From assembly GCA_001275005.1 (NCBI GenBank), contig JWZX01002859.1:1-28376 (forward strand): a DNA stretch of 28,376 nucleotides, read 5' to 3'. Below, one piece after another: positions 8,111 through 17,115 of this stretch (its first letter is position 1; each line of letters opens with the position of its first letter). The notes beneath the pieces were generated by a model. It saw nothing but the letters and a program-made list of their open reading frames with translations. It ran no database searches and was not told where the DNA came from. Source of the DNA: Chrysochromulina tobinii (Eukaryota; Haptophyta; Prymnesiales; Chrysochromulinaceae). The translations under genes were made by a program, and so were the position numbers.

Positions 8111-10420
8111 ATGCAAAGGATATTTGTACGATGTGTGGCTGACAGCTCCAGACGGCGTCGGCGCTTACTGTGCACGTTGCCTCCGTCTTGGGTGGTAGCG
8201 GCGAGCAAGGAGCTCAATGGCAAGGACGTATCCATCCTGACACGCAAGACGGCTGAGGGCATCGACATGAAGCCGCTGTACACGGTGGCCGACTTGCCAC
8301 CACACGACTCCGACGCCGCCCAGGCGATGGCGTCCAATCCGGCCGAATTTCCGTACTTGCGTGGGCCGTACGCCACCATGTACACCCACCGGCCGTGGAC
8401 CATCCGGCAGTACGCCGGCTTCTCGACGGCAGCGGAGTCGAATGCGTTCTACCGCGCCAACCTCAAGGCTGGTCAGCAGGGCGTGTCTGTGGCGTTTGAC
8501 CTCGCCACCCACCGCGGGTACGACTCCGACAATCCGCGCGTGTCGGGCGACGTGGGCATGGCCGGCGTGGCGATCGACTCGGTCCTCGACATGCAGGAGC
8601 TCTTCGATGGGATCCCGCTGGACAAGGTGTCGGTTTCGATGACGATGAACGGCGCGGTGCTGCCCGTTCTCGCCATGTACGTCGTTGCCGCCGAGGAACA
8701 GGGCGTCTCACAGTCCAAGCTCTCGGGCACAATTCAGAACGACATCCTCAAGGAGTTTATGGTGCGCAACACCTTTATCTACCCGCCCGCGCCGTCGATG
8801 CGGGTGGTGGCGGACATAATGGCGTATACGGCGCTGCACATGCCCAAGTTCAACTCGATCTCCGTCTCCGGCTACCACATGCAAGAGGCCGGCGCGGACG
8901 CCAAGCTCGAGCTCGCCTACACGATCGCGGACGGTATTGAGTACGTGCGCGCGGCGGTCGCAACCGGCCAGATCGGCGTCGATGACATCGCGCCGCGCAT
9001 CTCCTTCTTTTGGGGCATCTCGATGAACTTCTACATGGAGGTTGCCAAGCTGCGCGCTGCGCGCGTCCTCTGGGCGCGCCTGATGAAGCGCGAGTTCAAG
9101 CCCAATAACCCCAAGTCGCTGCTGCTGCGGACGCACTGCCAGACGAGTGGCTGGTCGCTCACGGCGCAGGAGCCGTACAACAACATCATCCGTACGACGG
9201 TCGAGGCGATGGCAGCAGTGATGGGCGGCACGCAGTCGCTGCACACCAACTCGTTCGACGAGGCCATTGGCCTTCCCACCGATTTCTCGGCGTCCCTCGC
9301 GCGCAACACGCAGCTGATCTTGGCTGAGGAGAGCGGCCTGGGGCACTCGGTGGACCCGTGGGGCGGCTCGTACATGATGGAATCGCTCACGGCGTCGCTC
9401 GTCGACGGCGCGATGGAGATCATCGACGAGGTTGAGAGCATCGGCGGGATGGCCAAAGCGGTTGCGAGCGGCATGCCCAAGCGGCGCATCGAGGAGTGTG
9501 CGGCGCGCAAGCAGGCGCGCATCGACTCGAACGTCGACGTGATCGTCGGCGTGAACAAGTACGTGCCTGACCCGGGGCGGGCGCAGCCGGCGCCCGAGCT
9601 GCGCGTCATCGACAACACGGCGGTGCGCTTGCAACAGGTTGACAAGCTGGCGCGTCTGCGCGGCGGCCGCGATGAGGTAGCGGCCAAGGCGGCGCTCAGA
9701 GCTCTCGAGGCATGTGCATCGAGCTACGAGGGCAGCCTAATGGGCCTTGCCATTGAGGCCGCGCGTGCGCGATGCTCGGTGGGCGAGATCTCCGACGCGC
9801 TCGAGCGGGTGTGGGGGCGGTACACGCCCGACTTTGCGCTCTCGGGCGGGGCGTACTTTGACGAGTACGGCCACTCGGCCGACGAGATCCAGCAGACCGT
9901 GTCGGCCGCCAACAACTTTGAGGTGGCCCACGGCCGCCGGCCGCGCATCCTAGTGGCGAAGATGGGGCAGGATGGGCACGACCGTGGCGCCAACGTCATC
10001 GCCTCCGCCTTCGCCTCCTTCGGCTTCGACGTCGACGTCGGGCCGTTGTTCGCCACACCCGCCGAGGTGGCTCTACAGGCGCTCGACGCCGACGTGCACG
10101 TCGTTGGGGTGAGCTCGTTGGCTGCCGGGCACAAGACGCTCGTCCCCGAGCTAGTGCACGAGCTGCGTGCGCTGGGCTCGTCAGCGATCGTCGTCGCCGG
10201 CGGCGTCATCCCACGCGACGACTACGAGTTCCTGCACGAGCGCGGGGTGCGGCAGATCTTCGGCCCGGGCACGCGCATCCCCGCGGCAGCGCGTGCCATC
10301 ATCGCTGACCTCGAGGAGGTGCTCGCAGCTGACGACCCGTTGGGCCATGCGCCATTGCAGGGACCAAGCAGCGAGAAAACGCACGGACCCGACACTTGGA
10401 GGATGATGCGCTCTGAATGA
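8111..10420 (+). CDS. MMUT: Methylmalonyl-CoA mutase (B12-dependent)
   Basis: It interconverts methylmalonyl-CoA and succinyl-CoA using adenosylcobalamin, the last step of propionate, odd-chain fatty acid and branched-chain amino acid breakdown. From the ATG at 8111 it is 769 residues. The frame is open further upstream only through a GTG at 8084. Residues 1-30 are rich in Arg and lack acidic residues apart from one Asp, as in a mitochondrial presequence. The catalytic barrel shows [79 protein letters not shown] and [13 protein letters not shown]. The C-terminal cobalamin domain has GQDGHDRG with the lower axial His at 623, then [10 protein letters not shown] and VVAGGVIP. It is a single chain like the eukaryotic enzyme, and all expected blocks are intact. 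Confidence 0.97.
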   Translation: MQRIFVRCVADSSRRRRRLLCTLPPSWVVAASKELNGKDVSILTRKTAEGIDMKPLYTVADLPPHDSDAAQAMASNPAEFPYLRGPYATMYTHRPWTIRQYAGFSTAAESNAFYRANLKAGQQGVSVAFDLATHRGYDSDNPRVSGDVGMAGVAIDSVLDMQELFDGIPLDKVSVSMTMNGAVLPVLAMYVVAAEEQGVSQSKLSGTIQNDILKEFMVRNTFIYPPAPSMRVVADIMAYTALHMPKFNSISVSGYHMQEAGADAKLELAYTIADGIEYVRAAVATGQIGVDDIAPRISFFWGISMNFYMEVAKLRAARVLWARLMKREFKPNNPKSLLLRTHCQTSGWSLTAQEPYNNIIRTTVEAMAAVMGGTQSLHTNSFDEAIGLPTDFSASLARNTQLILAEESGLGHSVDPWGGSYMMESLTASLVDGAMEIIDEVESIGGMAKAVASGMPKRRIEECAARKQARIDSNVDVIVGVNKYVPDPGRAQPAPELRVIDNTAVRLQQVDKLARLRGGRDEVAAKAALRALEACASSYEGSLMGLAIEAARARCSVGEISDALERVWGRYTPDFALSGGAYFDEYGHSADEIQQTVSAANNFEVAHGRRPRILVAKMGQDGHDRGANVIASAFASFGFDVDVGPLFATPAEVALQALDADVHVVGVSSLAAGHKTLVPELVHELRALGSSAIVVAGGVIPRDDYEFLHERGVRQIFGPGTRIPAAARAIIADLEEVLAADDPLGHAPLQGPSSEKTHGPDTWRMMRSE

Positions 10421-10581
10421 TAATGTGCAAAATCGCAGGTAGCATGGGGTGTGACGCCGTCGTTCCCAGAGATTTCCCAGTGATCGATGCATTTCTATTG
10501 GGAATCTTTTGACATTTCTTGACTAAACTTGTGTTTTCTTAAGGTGATGTTCCTGCCCTGCTGCACACCGCCGCTCTGCTC

Positions 10582-13410
10582 ATGGACGCCACCTCCTTGA
10601 ACGACGCCGCGATCGTGCACCTCAATTCTGGCAACGCGGGCGTGGCGGCGTCGCTGTTTCGTCGAGCGCTGACGATTATGCCAGACGGAGAGATGGCCGC
10701 AGCCGCATACTTCAACCTCGGCATCGCCCTGAAGGATCTCGGACGGCATCGCGACTCAGCAACAGCCTACCTTTCGGCGCTTCACCTGCATCCCAGCTTC
10801 CCACAGGCGCACTTCAATCTCGGCCGCTGCTTTCAGATGCTGGCTGACGATGCCGGCGCTTCGGGATACCTGAACTCTCCAGCTGCTCGCCGGCAAATCT
10901 TACTCCGCGCGGCGCACCACTTTCGTCGTTCGGCCAACTCCGCGCGGGCGATCGACTCCTACCGTTCGCTCGAGGAGGTGCTGCATCAGCTTGGCGACGA
11001 GGCGGCCGCCAGAAGCGCTCACACAGAGCTGTTGCGCCGCGCGCCACACAATGGCTTGCCCGAGCGCCGCCGCGTGCCGTGTTCACGCATGCGCGAGCTG
11101 TTGGCGCTGCATGACGCCGAGCGCACGGCCGCAGATGGCGCGGCGCCGTTGCCGCCTGCGTCACTGTGCCGACCGATGGTCAGTGCGGAGGCCATACGGC
11201 GCGCTCGCGCATCCTTCCAGGCGCGAGGCTATGCCGAGCTGCCGCCGCTCCTCGACCGGCACGCGCTCGCGTATGCTGTCCACCACTACGAGGCACTGGC
11301 GCGGAGCTCGCGCGGCGGCTTCTATCGAGATGAGCCGAGCCCGCACGACCGCGAGCACGACTCGATCCTGGCCAAGGACCGGTGGGCACTCGATAACGAC
11401 CCGCTCGGCCTCTTCCTCGCTGAGCGCATCGCAACCGTCGTCAGCCGCGTGACCGGCGTGGCGGCCCGGCCCGGCTTTGTCAAGGCAGCGTGGTACACTG
11501 CAGGCTCCAAGTTGCCCCCTCATCGCGACCAGGTGCAAAATCTCTGGTCCATCTCGCTGACGCTCGTGCCGCCAAGCCCTGGCGCCGGTGCCGCGTGGCC
11601 GCTGCGACTCATCTCGGCGCCTGCACACAACCCCTTGGCGCGCACTCACACGGCCAACCTGACGGCGAGCGTCGTCTTCTTTGCGGGCCGCGACTTTTTG
11701 CATTGGCGCCCGTGCTGCCTGCGCGGAGGCGAGCACGCGCTGGTGCTGCTGCTGCACTTTGTGCGCGCCGACTTTCCCGCCTTCCGCTGCTCTATCCACC
11801 TCGCCGCCCCTTCCGCCAACCCCGACGGCCTCGTGCACGACTGCGCCGCGCAGCCCCGGCCCCGGCGGTTGGGTGCGATCGACACCGACGCCGACGTCGC
11901 CGACGCCGATGCCAGCGTGCTCGACGGTTCTGACACGCCCGACGCCTTTCCACCGTCCACGCGGTGCGACGCCAAAGCTGACGCGTGGCTCGGCTCTCTG
12001 CATGATGTCGACGTCAGGGAAGTTGGCGTGCGCGGCGGTGCCACCGACGCCCTTGGCCGCGGCGCGAGCGCCCAGCGGTACCTGCTGTACAGCCCGTGCG
12101 TGGTGGGCCTCGAGGGCCCATCGTACTGCCTCGGCCAATTCAACAACCAGCTGCACATGCTCTGGCATGCGATGGCCGTCGCGCGTGCGATGCAGCGCAC
12201 GCTGGTGCTGCCGCCCTTCCTGTGGATGGCCAACCAGAGCGCCAACGAGCAGCGCTGGTTTCGTGCGTCGCACTTCCTCGACGTGTGCGCGCTGCGGCGG
12301 CGTCAGCCAGTGGTCGAGCTCGAGGACTTCGTGGAAGCAGTGCGCTTGCAGACTGGCGGTGTTCTCTCGCGCTACGCGCATCCGCCCTACCTGCTCGGTG
12401 GCGCGGGCGCCACCGCGTTCAATGGAGAGTTCTTCAAGACGCGTGGCCTCCGCTTCCGAGCCCCGAGGGTCGCCTCGCCGTTTGATGAGATGCAGCAGTC
12501 GACGAGCGGCCGCGGCATCCAGGGCTATGCGCCCTTCGAGGGGACTGGTTTTTGGGCCGCCGCGGCGCTGCATCTGGACCGCCAGCAAGCCGAGCTCGCC
12601 GAGCTCGCCGAGCACGATCCACCAACCACATTTCACACGGGCGATGCCGACGTCCGCCTCGTCGATCTCCTCACGCACCACGCCACCGAACTGCAGCAGT
12701 GGTCGCCACTGGCGGCAGAGCATCCCCAGCTGCGCGGCCACCCCCCTCCGAGCGAGATGAACCGCGCGGCGAGCCCCACCCACGAAGCGCCCGACGCCCT
12801 CGTCCTCGACTTTGCGCCCGCGTACAACTTCAACCTCGACTGCTTCGCCTTCGATGCCGAGCTCGAGGCGATCCAGCGTGCCGTCGTCTTCCGCCCCGCC
12901 CTACATGCACTCGCGCTCGCGGCGCGCGAGGAGATGCTGCCAGGCAGCGAACGGTACCTCGCCATTCACCTGCGCCGGGATGGGTACGAGCACTACTGCG
13001 CGGGCGGTGGGTTGGCACGCTACGGCCGCCGGCGCTTCGGCGTTGCAATTACGCCGTCGATGTGCTTCCCGTCCATAACGCAGGCCATTGAGGCCATCCA
13101 CACGGCTCTCCGCCGCCACTCCCTCTCGCGTGTGCTGCTCGCGACCAATAGCATCGATGCCGTCGAGCTAGCCACGCTGCATGCGGCGGCTGCGGTGGTG
13201 CGCTGGCAGCCGCCGCCGACGATGCCCCCGGAGTGGGTGCCACACATTGAGCTGATTTTGTGCGCGATGGCCGACGCGTTTGTCGGCACGCTGCCGTCCA
13301 CGTACACCGCAACGGTCCTCGCACAGCGCGACGCTCGCGGTTGGGGGCGCAACACCAGTGCCTTCTTTGGGGCACTGAACTTCTGGCACTCCCGCCCGGG
13401 ACGATGGTAG
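10582..13410 (+). CDS. TPR / 2OG-Fe(II) oxygenase-like / O-fucosyltransferase-like fusion
   Basis: A 942-residue uninterrupted frame with three parts. Residues 1-165 hold TPR-like helix pairs (AAAYFNLGIALKDLGRH, ALHLHPSFPQAHFNLGRCF). Residues 205-400 look like a 2-oxoglutarate/Fe(II) dioxygenase core. KLPPHRDQVQ supplies H314-x-D316, and FLHWRP at 374 supplies a candidate distal His, followed by LLLHFV. An acidic Asp/Ala linker follows. Residues 508-940 resemble peptide O-fucosyltransferase (POFUT1-like GT-B fold): LGQFNNQLHML at 517, RTLVLPPFLWM, YLAIHLRRDGYEHYC with the HLRR motif at 796, VLLATNS, and an acidic-FVGTLPST-Y-T block near the end. No signal peptide or membrane segment is seen, so it should act in the cytoplasm or nucleus. 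It may hydroxylate and then glycosylate one target. Activities are inferred; the TPR and transferase parts are the surest. Confidence 0.8.
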   Translation: MDATSLNDAAIVHLNSGNAGVAASLFRRALTIMPDGEMAAAAYFNLGIALKDLGRHRDSATAYLSALHLHPSFPQAHFNLGRCFQMLADDAGASGYLNSPAARRQILLRAAHHFRRSANSARAIDSYRSLEEVLHQLGDEAAARSAHTELLRRAPHNGLPERRRVPCSRMRELLALHDAERTAADGAAPLPPASLCRPMVSAEAIRRARASFQARGYAELPPLLDRHALAYAVHHYEALARSSRGGFYRDEPSPHDREHDSILAKDRWALDNDPLGLFLAERIATVVSRVTGVAARPGFVKAAWYTAGSKLPPHRDQVQNLWSISLTLVPPSPGAGAAWPLRLISAPAHNPLARTHTANLTASVVFFAGRDFLHWRPCCLRGGEHALVLLLHFVRADFPAFRCSIHLAAPSANPDGLVHDCAAQPRPRRLGAIDTDADVADADASVLDGSDTPDAFPPSTRCDAKADAWLGSLHDVDVREVGVRGGATDALGRGASAQRYLLYSPCVVGLEGPSYCLGQFNNQLHMLWHAMAVARAMQRTLVLPPFLWMANQSANEQRWFRASHFLDVCALRRRQPVVELEDFVEAVRLQTGGVLSRYAHPPYLLGGAGATAFNGEFFKTRGLRFRAPRVASPFDEMQQSTSGRGIQGYAPFEGTGFWAAAALHLDRQQAELAELAEHDPPTTFHTGDADVRLVDLLTHHATELQQWSPLAAEHPQLRGHPPPSEMNRAASPTHEAPDALVLDFAPAYNFNLDCFAFDAELEAIQRAVVFRPALHALALAAREEMLPGSERYLAIHLRRDGYEHYCAGGGLARYGRRRFGVAITPSMCFPSITQAIEAIHTALRRHSLSRVLLATNSIDAVELATLHAAAAVVRWQPPPTMPPEWVPHIELILCAMADAFVGTLPSTYTATVLAQRDARGWGRNTSAFFGALNFWHSRPGRW

Positions 13411-13475
13411 TGAGCTTCAGTAACCTCTGAGAGATCGTGCCAACCTTTTCAGTGTTCGTTGCTCCCAGTCCCGAA

Positions 13476-13500
13476 GGGTTAGAGTTAGGGTTAGGGTTAG
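13476..13500 (+). repeat. Interstitial telomeric repeat, cluster 1
   Basis: GGGTTAGAGTTAGGGTTAGGGTTAG contains three perfect or near-perfect TTAGGG units plus one TTAGAG variant. TTAGGG is the telomere unit of many eukaryotes, including several algae. The run is too short to be a chromosome end. Confidence 0.85.
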
Positions 13501-13628
13501 TCCGACCTCGGACTGTATAGATCCAAGCCTCATATAGCCTTGGGTCGCCTTTAGTCAGGGCCGTAGGTCTATTTTGGGAATCTGGATTGATTTCCGCCGC
13601 TGACGTACGTTCGCTGAGGTACGTTCGA

Positions 13629-13660
13629 GGGTTAGAGCTTAGGGTTAGGGCTAGGGTTAG
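13629..13660 (+). repeat. Interstitial telomeric repeat, cluster 2
   Basis: GGGTTAGAGC, then TTAGGGTTAGGGCTAGGG and TTAG, in the same orientation as cluster 1 and 128 bases after it. The variants TTAGAG and CTAGGG show decay. Both clusters begin with the same GGGTTAGAG, suggesting one was copied from the other. Confidence 0.8.
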
Positions 13661-13720
13661 TGTTTGTGTTACGGGGTTCCGGAGTTTATCCCACTTGACT
13701 CGACGTTCACAAACGCCACA

Positions 13721-14262
13721 GCCCCCAAAAATTAGTTGCAATTCTTTTTGCAATAAATAGTTCTTCTGTATAAATATCTGAAATAATATCAACTTTAACT
13801 TTAATACGATTAATTATATCTTCTTCAGTCTTAATACATACATAAGTTGTCTTATTTTTACTAGGTATATATTTTGGATCATTTCGTACCTGTATCTGCT
13901 TTACATGGTAATAATAAAGATAAAGATAGAGAAATATTTGAAATTATTGATGGTAATATTAAAATTATTTACATGTCATGCTTTCTCATAGTTTGGAAAT
14001 TCCTCTATCGTAGTAGAATCGTCGTTTTCCCGCTTAACCCTAACACCCCATTTTAATGTGTATTCCCATGGATAATGACATATAAAAGGATATATAGAAC
14101 ATATGGTAATGCAAAACATATTAAGTTAGAAAATAATTTAGAAGCTATTAAAGATACGTTGACTAAAATGAAATTAGATATTATTATATATTGGTAAAGA
14201 AGAAGTATTAATTAATATTTTAAAAAATTATAAAAAAGATATATCTGTAAAAAAATTGAGTT
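13721..14262. other. AT-rich island with coding-like fragments of foreign character
   Basis: Base composition switches abruptly from GC-rich to strongly AT-rich and back near 14262. Several stretches read as AT-biased protein code. On the minus strand, about 13914 to 13727 is open and reads as a Lys/Ile/Glu-rich peptide (for example IKTEEDIINRIKVKVDIISD). On the plus strand, 13865-13976 is open and includes HFVPVSALHGNNKDKDREIF. On the plus strand, about 14063-14194 includes KLENNLEAIKDTLTKMKLDI before a stop. The pieces face different ways and none is a whole gene. Candidate sources are organelle DNA, an AT-rich large DNA virus or another AT-rich genome. I cannot name any of the proteins, and no restored gene is attempted. 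Confidence 0.75.
14034..14049 (-). repeat. Telomere-like CCCTAA run inside the AT-rich island
   Basis: TTAACCCTAACACCCC is a short degenerate run of the telomere unit in the opposite orientation to the clusters at 13476 and 13629. It sits in a less AT-rich gap between two coding-like fragments of the island. Only one full unit is present, so chance is possible. Confidence 0.45.
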
Positions 14263-14634
14263 ATGTTGTGTGTGCATGCTTGTCGATCTTCCACCCTCCG
14301 TTCCAATCCCTCCCCATCCCCGCCCGGCCAATTCACGTCTCCTCTATCCAACGGCCAGCCCAGCAGTGGAATGCCTATCGCAAACCCATTCACATCCGGC
14401 AACGGCAGCTTGTCTTTCAATCGCTTTGGCGCTCCCACCCTATGCCATTCGTCGTTCCAACAACTAGGACGTCGATTGCGCATGGACAGCGAGAGCCCGT
14501 GCACTGATGGGTGTGCCTCCTTGCTCTCACACCACCTCAACGTGGTTCAGCTCCCTACTGAGCGCCGGCTGCAATCCTCGGCCAACTCACTGCCACACAC
14601 GAGATCGGGCTCGGCGGATCAATGCTTAAATTGA
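14263..14634 (+). other. Doubtful 123-codon open frame
   Basis: After the AT-rich island the sequence returns to balanced composition. A plus-strand frame (Ser/Pro-rich, with a GQPSSGMPIANPFTSGNG stretch) and a minus-strand frame at 14220-14540 overlap. Neither resembles a known family. The plus frame could be a degraded exon, but codon evidence is weak on both strands. I list it so the stretch is accounted for. Confidence 0.2.
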
Positions 14635-14775
14635 ACGTTTACGGGCGAGGCGTTCGGCCCGGACGTCGCCGCCGCCGCGGACCCAGGAGCGAGGAGGACC
14701 ACCGCCAATTTCGTCCGCAAAACTTACCATGACGACAACAAATTCTCCCCAAATTCTCCCCGGCACGACGTGAAG

Positions 14776-14898
14776 TACCGGTATCGGTATGGTTTGGCTG
14801 GTTGTGAGATTGGTCTGTGTGCCTTTGTGCGTCCGCGTGTCCCGTGTGTCCCGTGTGTGTCCCGGCTCCCCCCGGTGTCTTTTTACCGGTATCGGTAT
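14776..14898. repeat. 87-bp repeat, copy B, bracketed by 15-bp direct repeats
   Basis: The core at 14803-14889 is identical to 1-87. Here it is bracketed by TACCGGTATCGGTAT at 14776-14790 and again at 14884-14898. The right copy overlaps the core's last 6 bases. This could be a target-site-like duplication around an insertion, or simply part of a CGGTAT-rich local repeat. It ends 67 bases before the MORN3 ATG, so it forms the proximal promoter or 5' leader. Confidence 0.85.
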
Positions 14899-14964
14899 CG
14901 CTCTCAGTCTTTTGTACTTCCCGTTGCCGACTTCGCGTTGTTCCGGTTTTCCGTTTTTGAGAGT

Positions 14965-16079
14965 AATGGCGCAGGTAAGAGGCTCCCGATCGGTTGAAGG
15001 TCGACGCCCAGCTTGCTTACGGTCGACATGTTTGCGCTTGCCCGCAGATAAACCCGGCTCGGCTGCTGACATCGGGTCAGATCGAGCAGTTGGCGAGCAA
15101 GGACGGCCCGCGTAGGACGGTCTACTTCACCAAGCAATTGCCCGATGAGGGCCCTCCCACTGGCGAGAAACGGTACGCACGGACGCAGCAGTACCTTGGC
15201 GAGTGGAAGAACAACAAGTGGGATGGCAAGGGCACGCTAGAGAAGGCTGATGGGACCCGTTACGTCGGCGAGTGGTTGGATGGAAAGCGCCATGGTGTTG
15301 GTACCCTCTGGCACCGGCATAAAGATGGTTCCCTGCGAAAGGTTTACAGCGGGCACTGGGTCAACGATGTGCAGACTGGTCGCGGCACGATGAACTATGC
15401 TAATGGAGACGTCTTTGTCGGCGACTGGGATAAGGGCCAGCGGCATGGTGTCGGCATCTGCACGTATGCCGCGGGTGGTGTTTACGAAGGCGAGTGGTGG
15501 CTGGACAAACGGCACGGCTTCGGAGTGTACGACTACCCGAACGGCGACCACTTCGAAGGGCACTGGGTGGACGACAGCAAGGAGGGCCAAGGCGTGCATT
15601 TTTACTTCAGCGCCGCGCATAAAGCCCACTCGAAGCGGTACGACGGCGAGTGGGTCGACGACGTGCCAAAATGTGGCGCATACACGGAGATGCCCCGCGA
15701 TGCGCTCGCGCCCGATTCGCAGTGCCCCGATCCCCTACCCGGTGTGCAATTGATCGATCCCGAGGGGGTGCTCGCCTCGCGCCTCGCCGAAGTGCGCGCC
15801 GAGCGTGCACAGCACCGCGCGAAGCGCGTCAACCTCGAGGAGCACTTCACACCCGAGGAGCTCGAGGCTCTTCGGGCTGCCTTCGAGCGCCTCGACGCAC
15901 CCGGCAAGGGCGCCCTCAGCCGCGGGCAGCTCGCTGAGGCCTTCCAGCAGGTGGGTATGGCGCCCACTGAAGAGGCCATTAGCTCAGTGCTGAGCAAGCT
16001 CCAGAAGGACACCGCCACAAGCTTCACCTTCGCCGACTTCGCACAAGCGGCCGATCTCCTCTCGCCCGTTGAGATGTGA
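14965..16079 (+). CDS. MORN3: MORN3-like MORN-repeat protein with C-terminal EF-hand-like extension
   Basis: Exon 1 is only ATGGCGCAG (Met-Ala-Gln). A 74-nt intron follows, and exon 2 starts at 15048, giving 346 residues. Residues 52-210 carry about six MORN motifs (YLGEWKNNKWDGKG, YVGEWLDGKRHGVG, YSGHWVNDVQTGRG, FVGDWDKGQRHGVG, YEGEWWLDKRHGFG, FEGHWVDDSKEGQG). Next come DDVPKCG and VQLIDPEGVLASRLAEVR, matching the end of animal MORN3, a protein linked to axonemes and sperm. Residues 272-340 add two EF-hand-like helix-loop-helix units (FTPEELEALRAAFERLD, FTFADFAQAA). The first loop lacks most usual Ca ligands and ends in Gln instead of Glu, so Ca binding is doubtful. It is likely ciliary or cytoskeletal. 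The EF-like tail is absent from short animal forms. Confidence 0.92.
14974..15047 (+). other. Intron 1 of the MORN3-like gene (74 nt)
   Basis: The donor is CAG|GTAAGA and the acceptor GCCCGCAG|ATAAAC, both near-consensus. Removing it joins an ATG-containing 9-base exon in phase 0 to the long frame, which otherwise has only a TTG at 14994 as a possible start. This supports the ATG at 14965. Confidence 0.8.
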
Positions 16080-17115
16080 GCCGTTCCCATTGCCTCACCG
16101 GCCACACTTGCACATGGTCTTTTTTTAGATCCCATGGTCGGTGCACGATGGTTGAGCACTAGTCTCGCCGTTTGGCGGACGTGGACCGTGCGGACGGTGC
16201 AGGCCGCCGCGCCTGCCCACCAGCACGTCGGACGTCGCCGCTGCTCGTTCCTCGTATTTCCGTCGTAAGTACTGCCGCCGCTTCGGCTGCGTGTCCCTGT
16301 GACAAAACGTTTGTGCTGATAAACATTATGTGACGTTCGGAGCCGATCGACATCTACAGTCGGTTGCGATGTGGCATGTGCGCGCTCGCGGGTCGCGGGG
16401 GGCCCCGCTCGGGCACCGGAAGCAACCACGAAGCAGCCACGATCGTGCGGCATGATCGCTCGGCCGTGATTGTCGGGCAAAGAATGATCCGATCGGCATG
16501 TTCGGATCGCACCGTAGACCACACATGGCGCATCCGCAGGTCCACGCACTCCGCCCGCTCTGGCGTCGTGGCGTGGCACACGCGCATCGACACGCGCATC
16601 TTCCGCGCCTCTCTCGCGGTCTCTCCTCTGGCCGAGTCAGGCGGCCACTCTCTCATCTCCGCCGCCCCGTTTTATCTGAGGCATCATCCGCCAAGATCCG
16701 ATCCAAGTGAACTCTCCCGCCACCCGCAGTTCCGCGTGCGGTGCGGCGCGGGCCTGCGCGCCCCTGTCGTCGCTCCACTCGCCTCTCATCTGTGCCCTGC
16801 TGTGAACTGTGTTCGGCGCACGTGGGCGGGACCGAGCACGTGCTTTGCGTTTGGGGCCGCGGTACGCACCTCGCTCAGCTCACCTCGGCAGAGCTTGTCG
16901 AACATGCAAGAAAACTCCCGTCTCGAAAAACGGCACCCACTGGCCTCGAGGCCGGCTTCGAGGCCGGGATACGTGCTGACGTGCGCGCGCCGAAGCGCGC
17001 CGCAGGTTTGAAAGGACCTCGCCGGCCCGCTTCCCATCCGGATGCCTGTGGGCGAGCAAGCAACGGCGCGTAGCTCATCACATGCAGCAAAGGCACTGTG
17101 GCGAAATGGGCCGCA
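16080..17115. other. Intergenic region between convergent MORN3 and LUC7 genes
   Basis: About 1 kb with no gene recognised. Frames up to 215 codons (16364-17011 plus) are Arg/Ser/Ala-rich and unlike any family. The region should hold the 3' ends of both flanking genes. A short tandem of GGCTTCGAGGCCGG-like units lies near 16940-16965. Confidence 0.5.

Larger units (their letters stand above)
13411..13720. other. Spacer with telomere-like runs downstream of the fusion gene
   Basis: No gene is seen. It holds the two TTAGGG clusters annotated separately and a short direct repeat GTACGTTCG (two copies, about 13605-13630). GC content falls from here towards the AT-rich island. Confidence 0.5.

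Noticed and set aside
8708-9634. 308-codon minus-strand frame opposite methylmalonyl-CoA mutase
   Set aside because: The plus strand encodes conserved mutase blocks throughout. The antisense frame is His/Arg/Val-rich chance code.
6581-10420. sufS and methylmalonyl-CoA mutase as an operon
   Set aside because: They are 189 bases apart in a eukaryotic genome and belong to different pathways and probably different organelles. Same orientation alone is not evidence.
11161-12783. 540-codon open frame on the minus strand opposite the TPR/fucosyltransferase gene
   Set aside because: It mirrors a gene with clear domain motifs. GC-rich codons leave antisense frames open by chance, and the product is Arg/Gly/Val-rich without known motifs.
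16364-17011. 215-codon frame between MORN3 and LUC7 as a gene
   Set aside because: Arg/Ser/Ala-rich, no motif, overlapped by antisense frames, and located where the 3' ends of two convergent genes are expected.
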